From Locusta migratoria (lineage: Eukaryota; Arthropoda; Insecta; Orthoptera; Acrididae): 64,000 bases of DNA. Where the stretch lies: positions 124,001 through 188,000 of the forward strand of contig JAOYRU010002252.1 of NCBI GenBank assembly GCA_026315105.1, given 5' to 3'. A program made the position numbers and the translations under genes. The notes beneath the pieces were generated by a model that did not search any database, was not told the DNA's origin, and saw only the letters and a list, made by a program, of their open reading frames with translations. The stretch's first letter is position 1. Every line of letters starts with the position of its first letter. This document shows, one piece after another, positions 9,703 to 19,097 of the stretch.

Positions 9703-10077
9703 TTATGCCTTCTTCTCGGTCTTCTTTGGCAGCAGGACGGCCTGGATGTTGGGCAGGACACCGCCCTGTGCGATGGTGACGCCCGACAGGAGCTTGTTGA
9801 GCTCCTCGTCGTTGCGGATGGCGAGCTGGAGGTGGCGCGGGATGATGCGCGTCTTCTTGTTGTCGCGCGCCGCGTTGCCGGCCAACTCGAGCACCTCAGC
9901 GGCGAGGTACTCCATGACGGCGGCCAGGTAGACTGGCGCTCCGGCGCCGACGCGCTCGGCGTAGTTTCCCTTTCGCAGCAGCCTGTGGATTCTGCCGACC
10001 GGGAACTGGAGTCCTGCCCGGCTGGAGCGGGACTTTGACTTTCCCTTGACTTTGCCGCCCTTTCCGCGTCCGGACAT
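9703..10077 (-). CDS. H2A: Histone H2A, unit 1
   Basis: A 124-aa canonical H2A (SGRGKGGKVKGKSKSRSSRAG, then the AGLQFPVGRIHR fold and the NIQAVLLPKKTEKKA tail). It lacks an SQ[ED]Φ end and so is not H2A.X/H2Av. It pairs with H2B. In this unit element B separates the gene and its leader from the TATA-like box at 15341-15347, so this copy has lost its normal promoter contact. Confidence 0.99.
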   Translation of the reverse strand: MSGRGKGGKVKGKSKSRSSRAGLQFPVGRIHRLLRKGNYAERVGAGAPVYLAAVMEYLAAEVLELAGNAARDNKKTRIIPRHLQLAIRNDEELNKLLSGVTIAQGGVLPNIQAVLLPKKTEKKA

Positions 10078-10155
10078 GGCTGGTTGTGGAAGTCGGTGCG
10101 AGACGAGAGCTGTAGTAGCGAAGATCCGACCCGCAGCGAGTCGAGCAGCTGAGTG

Positions 10156-10166
10156 AACGCGGCTGG
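10156..10166. repeat. Target-site duplication of element B, left copy
   Basis: AACGCGGCTGG, repeated at 15315-15325. One more base (C) matches, so 11-12 bp. The single native copy is at 38811-38821 in unit 3. Confidence 0.93.
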
Positions 10167-10195
10167 CTCACGCTCACGCTCACGCTTCTCTTGAC

Positions 10196-10213
10196 GGACC
10201 TCGACCTTGGTCC
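10196..10213 (-). other. Element B 3' hairpin
   Basis: GGACC and GGTCC pair around an 8-nt loop (sense AAGGTCGA), 29 nt from the 3' junction. The loop shares GTCGA with the loop of element A. Confidence 0.5.
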
Positions 10214-10361
10214 GATGGGTTGCAGGCTAAGCATTACTGCTGTTCCTGCGGTGCCTGAAACATATGAAAAACAAATTAGTGGCCTGACTGGAGGAAGGGT
10301 CTTAGTGTGTCAGCTGGTGACGGAGTGTGTTTTCTTCCACGGTTGCTACGAGATTATAATA

Positions 10362-13037
10362 TTAATCCCGTAGCAGGTCAGGCCAACGAGTCGTTGGCCT
10401 GAAGTGTGGTTGTGTCCCAAGGTTCCGGACGAGCCGGTTTTGGGACTGCTGGGACTTCTCATAGAAGTTCCTGGCGGTGGCGCGGAACCTCTCCCGGAGG
10501 GGCAAGATGCCGACTTCGTCGTGAAGTCGGGCGGTGGGGTACCGCTTCGGAAGATGCAGGGCAGTCTTCAGGGCGCGGTTCTGGATCCTCTGCAGCGACT
10601 CGATGTGGAGGTCTGCGGCGTTTCCAAATACTGGGGACGCGTACTCGAGCACTGGGCGAACCAGTGACAAGTACATCGTGATCCCATGTTCCGGCGGCAG
10701 CGACGACTGCGGGTTAAGCAGCGGATAAATTACGCGTAATCGCGCAATGGCTCTCTGTCTTACATCACTGACGTGATGTTTCCAGGTGAGCCTTTGATCT
10801 AGGGTAACCCCTAGGTATTTCGCCGTCGTGCTCCAGGGGATGGGAGCCCCCAGAATTTCGATCGGCGGTAGCCCAATTGGCACACGTCTTCTAGTGAAGA
10901 CGACTGCCTGGCTTTTCGCGGCGTTGAATTTCAACCGCCACTTAGTAGCCCATGCCCCCAGGACGTCGCAACCAGCTTGCAGGCGGCGTCGCATCGTGTG
11001 CGCGTTCATGCTGCGGGTGAACAGCGCTGTATCGTCGGCGTAGAGTGCCAATTCTACGCGTGGTACCCGCGGTGCGTCGGCAGTGTACAAGGAGTACAGC
11101 AGGGGGCCGAGAACCGACCCCTGTGGCACTCCTGCACGTATCTGCCTTTCCGTCGATGTACCGTCTTCTGCCCTCACATGGAAGGTTCGTTCAGACAGGT
11201 ACGACTGCAATAGTCTCCCATGAGACGTCGGAATGCCGTGCACAAAAAGTTTGTACACGAGGCCGTCGTGCCAGACGGAGTCGAACGCGCGGGAGACGTC
11301 AAGGAACACTGCCCCAAGGAATTCCCTTGTTTCCAGTGCCCGCATTGCCGGCTCGACCAGCCGGAGTAGCTGGTGTGTGGTGGAATGGCCGGCGCGGAAA
11401 CCGAACTGCTCGTCCGGTATGACGTTCTCGCGCGTGACGTGATCCAGCAGTCTCTTCACGTACAGCCTCTCGAAGACTTTCGAGAGGGACGACAGCAGGC
11501 TGATGGGCCGGTAGCTGGTAACCTGGCGCGGATCCTTGCCGGTTTTCAGGATTGCTACCACTTCCGCATGTTTCCATGCGTTGGGGAAGACTCCCGAGCG
11601 GAGAATCTCGTTAAACACGTCGGCAAGGAGCCGATGCGTTCCCTGAGGTAGGTTCGTCAGCAGGCGGTTAGTGATACCGTCGCTGCCTCCCGCCTTCCTC
11701 TGGTTCAACGAGCGAAGCTGCTTTGCAACCTCGTTCTCCGTGATCGGCTCGATGGCGTCGTCTTCTTCTCTGGCGGCGAGGAACACTGGCAGCTGCTCGG
11801 CGACTCTGCGGGTGTGCTCCTCATCTATGACGTCTTCAACTGGCGTGAAGTTGGCCGCGAATGCGTCAGCCAGCGCGCTGGCCTTCGCGTCCGGGTCACT
11901 TGCGTAGTCGTCCCCGACCTGGAGGGGCGGAATGCGCTGGCGGCGGCGAAGGAAAGCCTTCGCGACTCTCCAGGCGCTTCCGTCGTCTGGATTGAGCGTT
12001 GACACGAGGTCTGCCCAATCCTGGTTCCGGTGGTTTTCAACTGCGGCCTTAATTTCCCGCCTCATGCGATTTAATCGACGCTTCGTTTCTGGTTGGCGTG
12101 TAAGCTGCCATTCACGAAACAGTCGATTTTTGTCGCTGATGGCTGCCAGAATGTGGCGTGGGAGCTGTCGCGAGAAATCTCGCGGCTGGCGCGGCGGTCT
12201 CGGAGTTGCGTCTTCCGCGGCTCGCTGGATCGTCCTGGAGAGGAAGGCGAGGGTAGCGTCGGCCCCGGCCTCGGCGGGGTTTGGCGCTTCCTCGAGTGCG
12301 GCAAGCACTGCCTCTTGGTAGCGCTCTGCGTCCAAGTTCTTGTAGCTGGGACGCTGCTCTCGGAGTGATGCGCCGATCACGTCCAACTCGAAAATGACCG
12401 GTACATGTTCGGAGTTCAGGACGTTTCGTGTCTCAGCGGACGCAAAGCGGCCGATGCCCTTCATAAGGGCAATGTCGAGCACGTCGGGTTCCCCTCGGTC
12501 CGGGAAGTGCGTGGGGTCAAAAGGCCCCAGGCTAATTGCGCCGCAGCGATGCACGGCGCGGGAAAGTCGGCGCCCACTGACGTTGGTGACGCGAGAGTTC
12601 CACTCTGGGTGTTTCGCATTGAAGTCCCCAGCAATGAAAAGCCGCCCCTCCAGCGTCAGCAGGGTCTCGAAATCCGCTCCCACTAGCGGCCTGCCAGGCT
12701 GCCTGTATACCGACACGAAAAGAATCTTTCCGGCGGTAGTGTTCACGACTACTCCTGTCGTTTCCAGCGTCGGTGTCTCCGGAAGATGCACTCGATGATG
12801 CTGCAGCGACTTCTTCACGTAGATGGCAGTGCCACCCCCTTGGGTAAGCCTGTCATCTCGGTAGCAGCAGTAGTTTGCCGCTCGCACGTTTACCCCGGGT
12901 TTGAGGAAGGTCTCCTGTACTAGGCAGATGTCGACCGCCTCTTCCCGTAGGAGCAGGCGAAATTCGCCCTGCTGAGGATGGAGACTCCTCGCATTAAACG
13001 TGCAGATCGTCAATCCGTGAATATGGCCATTATCCAT
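10362..13037 (-). CDS. Element B ORF2: endonuclease plus reverse transcriptase
   Basis: An 891-aa protein with the same layout as element A ORF2. Endonuclease: N15 (TFNARS), E42 (QETFLKP), D138 and N140 (AGDFNAKH). The usual SDH is SEH here (S209-E210-H211), a conservative change at a catalytic position. Reverse transcriptase: RPISLLSSLSKVFERL, DEQFGFRAGHSTTHQLL, LDVSRAFDSVWHDGL, GVPQGSVLGPLLYSLYTAD, and YADD at 666-669. The ORF starts 8 nt inside the end of ORF1 in the +1 frame and is open throughout. Confidence 0.96.
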   Translation of the reverse strand: MDNGHIHGLTICTFNARSLHPQQGEFRLLLREEAVDICLVQETFLKPGVNVRAANYCCYRDDRLTQGGGTAIYVKKSLQHHRVHLPETPTLETTGVVVNTTAGKILFVSVYRQPGRPLVGADFETLLTLEGRLFIAGDFNAKHPEWNSRVTNVSGRRLSRAVHRCGAISLGPFDPTHFPDRGEPDVLDIALMKGIGRFASAETRNVLNSEHVPVIFELDVIGASLREQRPSYKNLDAERYQEAVLAALEEAPNPAEAGADATLAFLSRTIQRAAEDATPRPPRQPRDFSRQLPRHILAAISDKNRLFREWQLTRQPETKRRLNRMRREIKAAVENHRNQDWADLVSTLNPDDGSAWRVAKAFLRRRQRIPPLQVGDDYASDPDAKASALADAFAANFTPVEDVIDEEHTRRVAEQLPVFLAAREEDDAIEPITENEVAKQLRSLNQRKAGGSDGITNRLLTNLPQGTHRLLADVFNEILRSGVFPNAWKHAEVVAILKTGKDPRQVTSYRPISLLSSLSKVFERLYVKRLLDHVTRENVIPDEQFGFRAGHSTTHQLLRLVEPAMRALETREFLGAVFLDVSRAFDSVWHDGLVYKLFVHGIPTSHGRLLQSYLSERTFHVRAEDGTSTERQIRAGVPQGSVLGPLLYSLYTADAPRVPRVELALYADDTALFTRSMNAHTMRRRLQAGCDVLGAWATKWRLKFNAAKSQAVVFTRRRVPIGLPPIEILGAPIPWSTTAKYLGVTLDQRLTWKHHVSDVRQRAIARLRVIYPLLNPQSSLPPEHGITMYLSLVRPVLEYASPVFGNAADLHIESLQRIQNRALKTALHLPKRYPTARLHDEVGILPLRERFRATARNFYEKSQQSQNRLVRNLGTQPHFRPTTRWPDLLRD

Positions 13038-14955
13038 GGTGACTGCTGGGGTTGACGGCGTTGGCCTGGAGGGCCGCCGTTACTGCCTCCACGAGAACCG
13101 GGAGTTTTACCAGCAGCTGGTTCAGCGAGCGCAGAAGCGCGCTGAGCTCAGCGGTAGACATTTGGCTGCTTGCGGGGGCCGCGGCGGAGATAGCGTCTGC
13201 GGCGGCGATGACTTCGGCGGCGGGAGCTGCCGGCTGGGCGGTCGCAACACGCACCTCATGCGTGGGCGCAGGCTGTCCTGCGGCGGTGACGGCTTCGGGC
13301 TGCTGCTTGCGGCCGGGCGGCCGCTGGCGGGGTTCCCGCACCGCAGCCGCGGGCGCCGGCATGCCGGAGTCCGCTGCTGCAGGCGTTTGCCGGTCCGAAC
13401 GGCCGCCTTCGGCTGCTGGCTGGGCGGTGGTGGCTGGCTTCCTTCCGTGGGCGACGTCCGCGAAGCTGCGGCCGGGAACTACGGGGTTTGGGCGCTTTCC
13501 CTTCTTGAAGGCGCGGCAGCCCCTGTAGCTCGCGACGTGGTCTTCGTTGCAATTGCAACAAAGCGAAGGGTCGTCCCTGCCCTTCTGGCACTCCCGGGAC
13601 GGGTGATTGCCGGCACACTTCGAGCACCGGGTTGGCATGGTGCAGTACTTTGCCACGTGGTCGAAACCCTGGCAACGGTAGCACTGCGCCCGCTTGCTCT
13701 TGGCGCGCAACGGCTCCACCTTGACGGAGAGATCTCCGATCCTCTCCAGCTGGAAAATCTTGCGGTTATCGGCGTTGTCCACCAGGATAACGCAGAACAG
13801 CGGCATCACACGGCGCGTCCTTGGGGACTTCATGGCACCAACGTGCCTGGTGACGAAGCCCTCTTCCCTGAGTAAGTCACTCAGGTATTGTGGGTCCATT
13901 TTAAGTGGCAGGCGGCGGAGAACAACCTTAAGTTGTTTCAGCCTGTCCGCATTGTGGGTGAAGCACCCCCATTGCTCCTTGGCAGCCAGTTCCATCACCT
14001 GGTCGTACTCCTCGCGAGTGTCGACCTGGACGACGTACTGGTTGCCGCTCTTCGTCCTGAGACGTGGCTGGCTGACGACTTCCTTCACCTTCTTATGGAA
14101 GACCTGGTAGTCGCCGTCCCATAATACCGTGATCGGCGGCGGTCGGGGCGGTTTCTTTGCCGCTGGCGTCGTCCCGGCCCTTTCCGATTCCGTCACTTCC
14201 GGGAGTGACCCGAAAGCGTTTCCGGTCTGCAGCTCGGCTGGCGTGATTTGCCGGAATTCGCTGGGCCTGGCGGTGTGCCGCCGCGGTGGAGCGATGAAGC
14301 CATCGCTGTCCGGCTGGCGCGGAGACGTCGTCTTCTTGCGCCGCGTCCTCTTCTTTAGCGCCCTCTGGCGCGAGTTTGCCGGGGGAGAGGCGGCGTCCTC
14401 CATGGAGGCGGCAGGCCGCTTCCTAGAGTTTTGCCGTACCTCCGTCGCCTCCCCTGAGTCGGGGAGGTTTGAAACGGCCCCCTTCTGGCGGTCCGCTGGA
14501 GCAGGGGCAATCGCCCTTGCCAAGCTGGCGGGTGCGGCCGCAATTGCGGGCGCTGCAGCTGTACCGGTAGGCACAGGGGAGGGCAGGATGACGATCCTGG
14601 ACCCAGTGGCCGCGGACGTCGTTCCTGCCAACAGGCAGTGCTGCACAGAGGACGTCAAGCCCTCTGGAGCGATTGCTGTCGGGGCCGCTACCTCGCTCCG
14701 AGGTGGCGGGACGGATAAGACCGTGACGGCCTTTTGCGGGTCGGTCGCAGGTGCGCCGACACCGACAACACTGAGCTCGTCGACAGACGAGCTCGGCCTC
14801 AGCACTGCGGCTGGGGGGCGCGCACTCCTCCTCTCGGATTCGGAGCGATAACGGGGGGTTTCGGCCCGTGGCCGCAGGGGATCCCCTTCCCGGCCAGGTT
14901 TCGCCCCCCTCCTTATCTCGTCGGTACGAGACCTCCTGTGCTTTGCCTCTGACAT
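13030..14955 (-). CDS. Element B ORF1: Gag-like protein with three zinc knuckles
   Basis: A 641-aa protein counted from the ATG at 14955. The frame is open 12 nt further up, but only to a TTG, so I chose the ATG (MSEAKHRRSRTDEIRR). It has a long Ala/Pro- and Lys/Arg-rich N-terminal half, a pre-knuckle region ending VEPLRAKSKRAQ, and three knuckles at about 425-480 (CX2CX4HX4C, CX2CX3HX4C, CX2CX3HX6C). The C-terminal tail is Ala/Pro-rich. The first knuckle (CYRCQGFDHVAKYC) closely resembles that of element C. Expected role: binding and packaging of element RNA. Confidence 0.92.
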   Translation of the reverse strand: MSEAKHRRSRTDEIRRGAKPGREGDPLRPRAETPRYRSESERRSARPPAAVLRPSSSVDELSVVGVGAPATDPQKAVTVLSVPPPRSEVAAPTAIAPEGLTSSVQHCLLAGTTSAATGSRIVILPSPVPTGTAAAPAIAAAPASLARAIAPAPADRQKGAVSNLPDSGEATEVRQNSRKRPAASMEDAASPPANSRQRALKKRTRRKKTTSPRQPDSDGFIAPPRRHTARPSEFRQITPAELQTGNAFGSLPEVTESERAGTTPAAKKPPRPPPITVLWDGDYQVFHKKVKEVVSQPRLRTKSGNQYVVQVDTREEYDQVMELAAKEQWGCFTHNADRLKQLKVVLRRLPLKMDPQYLSDLLREEGFVTRHVGAMKSPRTRRVMPLFCVILVDNADNRKIFQLERIGDLSVKVEPLRAKSKRAQCYRCQGFDHVAKYCTMPTRCSKCAGNHPSRECQKGRDDPSLCCNCNEDHVASYRGCRAFKKGKRPNPVVPGRSFADVAHGRKPATTAQPAAEGGRSDRQTPAAADSGMPAPAAAVREPRQRPPGRKQQPEAVTAAGQPAPTHEVRVATAQPAAPAAEVIAAADAISAAAPASSQMSTAELSALLRSLNQLLVKLPVLVEAVTAALQANAVNPSSHHG

Positions 14956-14973
14956 GGCTGTTCCCAATCGACA

Positions 14974-14986
14974 ACGACAATTTTGC
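14974..14986 (-). promoter_or_regulatory. Shared 5' UTR motif in element B
   Basis: The sense strand reads GCAAAATTGTCGT, 19 nt before the ORF1 ATG. The same core is present in elements C (21801), D (26161) and E (47434). Function unknown. Confidence 0.55.
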
Positions 14987-15314
14987 TTTTTTGCGAGACC
15001 ACGACAACTTGCTCGTTCGGAAACGGGAATTGCCAGCCAGAATGCACCTACACAGGTTCCCTATGGCTCAGAGTCCTGCTGAATAACCTCACGCAGAATA
15101 CTGAGCGAATTCTAGCGCTGAAAAGCACTGAAAAAGTTGCTGACGTAGACGACGGCGATCCCAGGTGGGATGGCAGTCAGCCAGACAGCGCAGTACCGCC
15201 GGCGAGAGCGTACACAAAGCGCCCGCTCACGCCAAGGTCACAGCGCGAGAGCGCAGCAGAGCAGGTAGCGGAGGTCTGAACCGGTCCGCTGCCGACTCGC
15301 TACTCAACAGCAGC

Positions 15315-15325
15315 AACGCGGCTGG
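15315..15325. repeat. Target-site duplication of element B, right copy
   Basis: Matches 10156-10166 and joins directly to the untouched H2A/H2B promoter. Confidence 0.93.
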
Positions 15326-15340
15326 CGGCGGGTCGCCCCC

Positions 15341-15347
15341 CTTTATG
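15341..15347 (-). promoter_or_regulatory. H2A TATA-like box, now upstream of element B
   Basis: CATAAAG on the minus strand. Element B now starts 31-34 nt downstream of it, where the H2A leader starts in uninterrupted units. Confidence 0.8.
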
Positions 15348-15413
15348 GCCTCGGGTGCGGCGGCCGGTTGCGCGCGCTCCCCATTGGTCGGCGGTGGGAA
15401 GCGGGCGAGCTTT

Positions 15414-15420
15414 TATAAAG
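15414..15420 (+). promoter_or_regulatory. H2B TATA box, unit 1
   Basis: TATAAAG, 85 nt before the H2B ATG. An inverted CCAAT (ATTGG, 15383-15387) lies between the two TATA boxes. Confidence 0.85.
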
Positions 15421-15498
15421 GGCGCGCGGCGGGCGCGCAGCGGGCCACTGTGCTGAGAGACGCTGAGCTGTACGGTACGGATCGCTGCTGCTGACGAG

Positions 15499-15870
15499 AT
15501 GCCGCCCAAGACTAGTGGAAAGGCCGCGAAGAAGGCGGGCAAGGCGCAGAAGAATATCTCGAAGGGCGACAAGAAGAAGAAGCGCAAGAGGAAGGAGAGC
15601 TATGCCATCTACATTTACAAGGTGCTGAAGCAGGTGCACCCTGACACGGGCATCTCGTCGAAGGCGATGAGCATCATGAACAGCTTTGTGAACGACATTT
15701 TCGAGCGCATTGCTGCCGAGGCGTCGCGCCTGGCGCACTACAACAAGCGGTCGACGATCACGTCCCGCGAGATCCAGACCGCTGTGCGGCTGTTGCTGCC
15801 CGGCGAGCTGGCCAAGCACGCCGTGAGCGAGGGCACCAAGGCGGTGACCAAGTACACGAGCTCGAAGTAG
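15499..15870 (+). CDS. H2B: Histone H2B, unit 1
   Basis: A 123-aa canonical H2B. It has a Lys-rich N-tail (PPKTSGKAAKKAGKAQK), the KRKESYAIYIYKVLKQVHPDTGIS fold start and the AVTKYTSSK end. It dimerises with H2A. Promoter and leader are intact here; element B sits on the H2A side of the shared promoter. Confidence 0.99.
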   Translation: MPPKTSGKAAKKAGKAQKNISKGDKKKKRKRKESYAIYIYKVLKQVHPDTGISSKAMSIMNSFVNDIFERIAAEASRLAHYNKRSTITSREIQTAVRLLLPGELAKHAVSEGTKAVTKYTSSK

Positions 15871-15958
15871 AGCGGTCGGCTGCTTGTTTTCTCTCCTGTG
15901 ATTGGCGAAAAAGAAGCTGCCGCCTCTGTGCTTTGGGGGTGCACGGAAACAAAAAAAC

Positions 15959-15974
15959 GGCCCTTTTCAGGGCC
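15959..15974 (+). terminator. H2B histone mRNA 3' stem-loop, unit 1
   Basis: Canonical GGCCCTTTTCAGGGCC followed by ACCACA, 88 nt after the H2B stop. Confidence 0.95.
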
Positions 15975-16889
15975 ACCACATGTGTCTGTAGCCGAAGAGC
16001 GGGATTGTCTGTCGTGCCCTCTGTGTGTCCGTTTTGGCTTGTTTGTTTGTGTTTGTATTTTATTTATTTTTTAATTACTGTCCTATTTCGATGGCGATGC
16101 CAAATTTTGTTGTGCGGTTTGCGTCTGTGTGTGTGTGTGTGGCGTCGAATATACATACGTGGGCGGGCTGGCTGTGAGCGAGGGTGCGCGTCGTCGGAGA
16201 TGGGGGGCGATATGACGCGGCGTTGCTCGGATATATGGGGGCTGGGAGAGGAGGCAGGCGGCCCGGGATTTGTTTGCGTTTTTCGGCTGTGGGTGACGTG
16301 CTACTTTTGCGGAGGGCGGTGGTTTTTTGGGTTGTCGTTGTCGCTTGGGGAACAGGAAGAGAGTAGAGGAAAGGCCAAAGAAAGAAAGGAAAGAAAAACC
16401 CACCAACAGAAGAGAGATATGACGATACGAGTTCCGTTGTTTGGCGGAGTTTTGAGCGCGGCGCGTTTGCTTTGTGAGCAGCGGCCGGCCGCGAAGTTGG
16501 CGGTGTGCGCGCGCCCCCTGGCGGCGGCGGGTTGCTGCGGCCAGGAGAGGGCGTTGGCGGGCGGTTGCCGCGGCGCGTGGTTGTGGAGAGAGGGAGCGCG
16601 TCTTGTTTTGGCTGGGCGGCGGCGAGACGGACGGAAGGTGGGTAATGTTGTGGTGCGGGCGAGCGGCCGCGTCGTCGTCGTGTGACACGAGGAAACAGTC
16701 GTCCGTTTTGTGTGTGCCTTGTGTCCTCTTTGTGCAATTTTTTGGTGGTAGTCGTTTGGTCGATGGTTTGTTTTCTTTTGTCCCGCCGCTTGTCTTGTTG
16801 GGTTTGTATTCTTGTGTGTTCCCCTGACAGTGTATGTCCGAATATGAGGCGGCCCCCTAGTTTCGTGGCTGCGGTCGCCGCTGTGGCTG

Positions 16890-16917
16890 GTGTGTGTGTG
16901 TGTGTGTGTGTGTGTGT
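16890..16917. repeat. TG microsatellite
   Basis: A run of about 13-14 TG units in the H2B-H1 spacer. Its length varies between units (longer at about 32047 and 40386), one of the few differences among them. Confidence 0.8.
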
Positions 16918-17640
16918 CGTGGTTTGTGCTGGCGGCGGCCCCTTGTTTTGGAGGGGAGGCGGTGGGTGGAAGGAAGGAAGGAACGAACGAACGGCCGGCC
17001 CCCAAGGGAGGAAACCAAAAGCGAGAGGAATGGCTATGGGTGTGTGTGTGTTGCCCGCACCGGCGAGCTCGGGGTGCGGCAGCAGCAGACAGACAGACTG
17101 TGCTGTGCTGCCCTGCCCTGTTTTGTCTTTGTCGTTGCTGTTGCCGACTGTGTGTTGTGACGCGTGGCAAATGGGGAGGCTGGGTGGGTGGCGGTGAGTG
17201 TAGTGTTTTTGAGGCGAACGTCGCGCGGCCGGTATTGCCCGTTGGTTTTTGTGTGTGTGTGTGTGCGCCACGGTCGGTAGCCCGTGGCCGCGGGGGGTGT
17301 TGCAGTTTTGTGGCGGGGCCCGCCCGCCGCGCCCGTTTTGGTGTGTGTGTTGTTTGTTTTTGTTGTTTTTTTCCGGTGTTGTTTTGTGTGTGCCTGTTGG
17401 GTGGGCGCGCCTCTTTTTTCGGGGAAATTGTGGCTGCACGAGCGGGCGGTTTGTGTGGGCGCGCCAAGACGAAGCGCTGTTGACGCCGCGCAACCCTTGT
17501 AAGTTTTAACGGGCAGCCGGGGACCGCCTTGTGCCCCGTGGCCCCGCTTAACGAACGGCGCACGTGGTCGGCTGGGTAACGGCGCTGTGACGTTTCCCCC
17601 TGAACGCGTGTGAGCCTTTTTTTTTAACGTGTGGTTGTGA

Positions 17641-17788
17641 CCTAACCTAACCTAACCCAACCCAACGTGCGTTGAACCCGTTAACCTAACCCAAACCCCT
17701 CCTTAACCTAACCTCTGAAGAAGTGTTAACCTTAACCTAACCTAACGTAACCTAACGCGCAACCTCCTTAACCTAACCTAACCGAACG
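17641..17788 (-). repeat. Degenerate telomere-like CCTAA/TTAGG repeats, unit 1 spacer
   Basis: About 150 bp rich in CCTAA and CCCAA units, with TTAGG on the minus strand, broken up by short unrelated stretches. TTAGG is the common insect telomere repeat. The copy number is too low and too degenerate for a working telomere. Confidence 0.75.
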
Positions 17789-19097
17789 TAAAAGGGGTGT
17801 CTGGTAGCGCCCGGAAACGCCGCGTACAAGAGAGAGAGAGGGAAAAAAAAAACCTGTCTGTGTGGGCGCTGCGATGGAAAACGTAACGTTTTTTGCTGTT
17901 TAATAATAAAAAGAAGAAACGAAAACGAAACGCGTTACCGACCCCCGAACGGTGTTTAGCGTCGAGTAGTCGCGCGCGTCGGCGGGGGAAAGAAGGAGAC
18001 GGAAGGAAACGAAGAAAAAGACGAGGAAGCACCAAAAGCAGCAAGAAGAGAAGAAAAAGAGGAGAAGAGAGAAGAGAAAACACACGCGTAGCGTACCGGG
18101 GCGGTGGGCTGTGTGTGTCCCCTGTCCCCCGAAGGTTGTCGAGGGGAAGCGCGCCGCGCCTCGTAGGAGGAGAGGACGCCCGTCGGTTTTGGCGTGTCGC
18201 GTCCCAAATCAAATTATTGCTGTGTGTGTGCGCGCGCGCTTGTGCCGGCGTGCGGTGGGCGGACGCCCTTGTCCCGTAGCGTGGGGTGTGTGTGGGTGCA
18301 GGTTTTTTCCGTGGCTGTTTGGGGGCGGGCTGCGGTGCGCGCCGCGCGGCGGCATTTTTGCCGACAATTTTTTTGTGTGGCGACGTGGCGGAATGTGTGT
18401 GTTGCGTGGACGTGTGTGGGCGAGGGTGAGAGGCTGGCTGGCGTACGGGGGGGTGGCGACGGCGGCAGGTGGGTGTCGCACGCACGGGACGCGGCGGATG
18501 GGAGGCGATGGGCCGGTGGTGCCGGGTTTGCACGCCCGTCATCGCCGCACGCTTGGCTTTGGGGGCGCGCGCCGCCGGCCGTTTGGGGAGGGCGGGCTGG
18601 GCGGCGGTGTGGAGGCGTTGCCGAAGGTTTGGGCACTGTGCCGGTACGTTGGGTGGGGTCGTGGGGGCGGCATTCGGGCGGGGGCGGCGATTCTCGGCGG
18701 GCGTGGCCAGGCTGTTTGGCGCGGTAGGCGCACTTTGGCGGCGTTTTGCGGCACGACGGTGGGGATGCGCGGGCGCCGCGAGCGGGCCAGCGGGTAGCCC
18801 CATCCTTGGTGGCCGGAATGGCGCGGGCGGTGTGGGCGCGGGTGCGGGGCGACGCCGGCCACGCTGCCGGACGTGCGAGCGTAGCAAGCGCGCGAGGCGG
18901 CGCGCGGCGGCGCGCAGAGTGGCGGCCGCTCTCTTGGCCGTCCGCGCCCGCTCGCGACACTGGCGGTGCGCGGGCGCGCCGCGATTATTCCCTGCCGCTC
19001 TGCGCCCGCGTAGAGTAGTACGTGCGCGCCACACAGCCAGCTTGTCGTCTCTCCTCCGAGTCTTTGTCGCTCTTTTTTCCTCTGCTGAAGAACGGAG

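Larger units (their letters stand above)
10167..15314 (-). mobile_element. Element B: full-length Jockey-like non-LTR retrotransposon at the H2A start site
   Basis: A 5.15-kb minus-strand element: 359-nt 5' UTR, ORF1 (14955-13030), ORF2 (13037-10362), 195-nt 3' UTR. The sense 3' end is a short hexamer repeat, about three copies of GCGTGA, instead of poly(A). It points the same way as H2A. The duplication begins 20-22 nt after the H2A CATAAAG box, as for the other insertions. Both ORFs are open. It is a different family from A: ORF1 is longer and the proteins are diverged. Confidence 0.96.
15871..19097. other. Long H2B-H1 spacer between units 1 and 2
   Basis: About 3.2 kb with no gene I can support. 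It holds the H2B stem-loop, a TG run (about 16890-16917), GGAA/GAAC simple repeats near 16970-16995, TTAGG-type repeats (17641-17788), a purine-rich tract (about 17985-18085) and the GC-rich H1 upstream region. It is nearly identical in all units. Open frames of several hundred codons here are low-complexity His/Thr, Arg or Gly translations. Confidence 0.85.

Noticed and set aside
16075..17563. Minus-strand frames of 420-496 codons in the H2B-H1 spacer
   Set aside because: Dominated by His-Thr repeats from the TG/CA microsatellite; their length shifts with microsatellite length between units.
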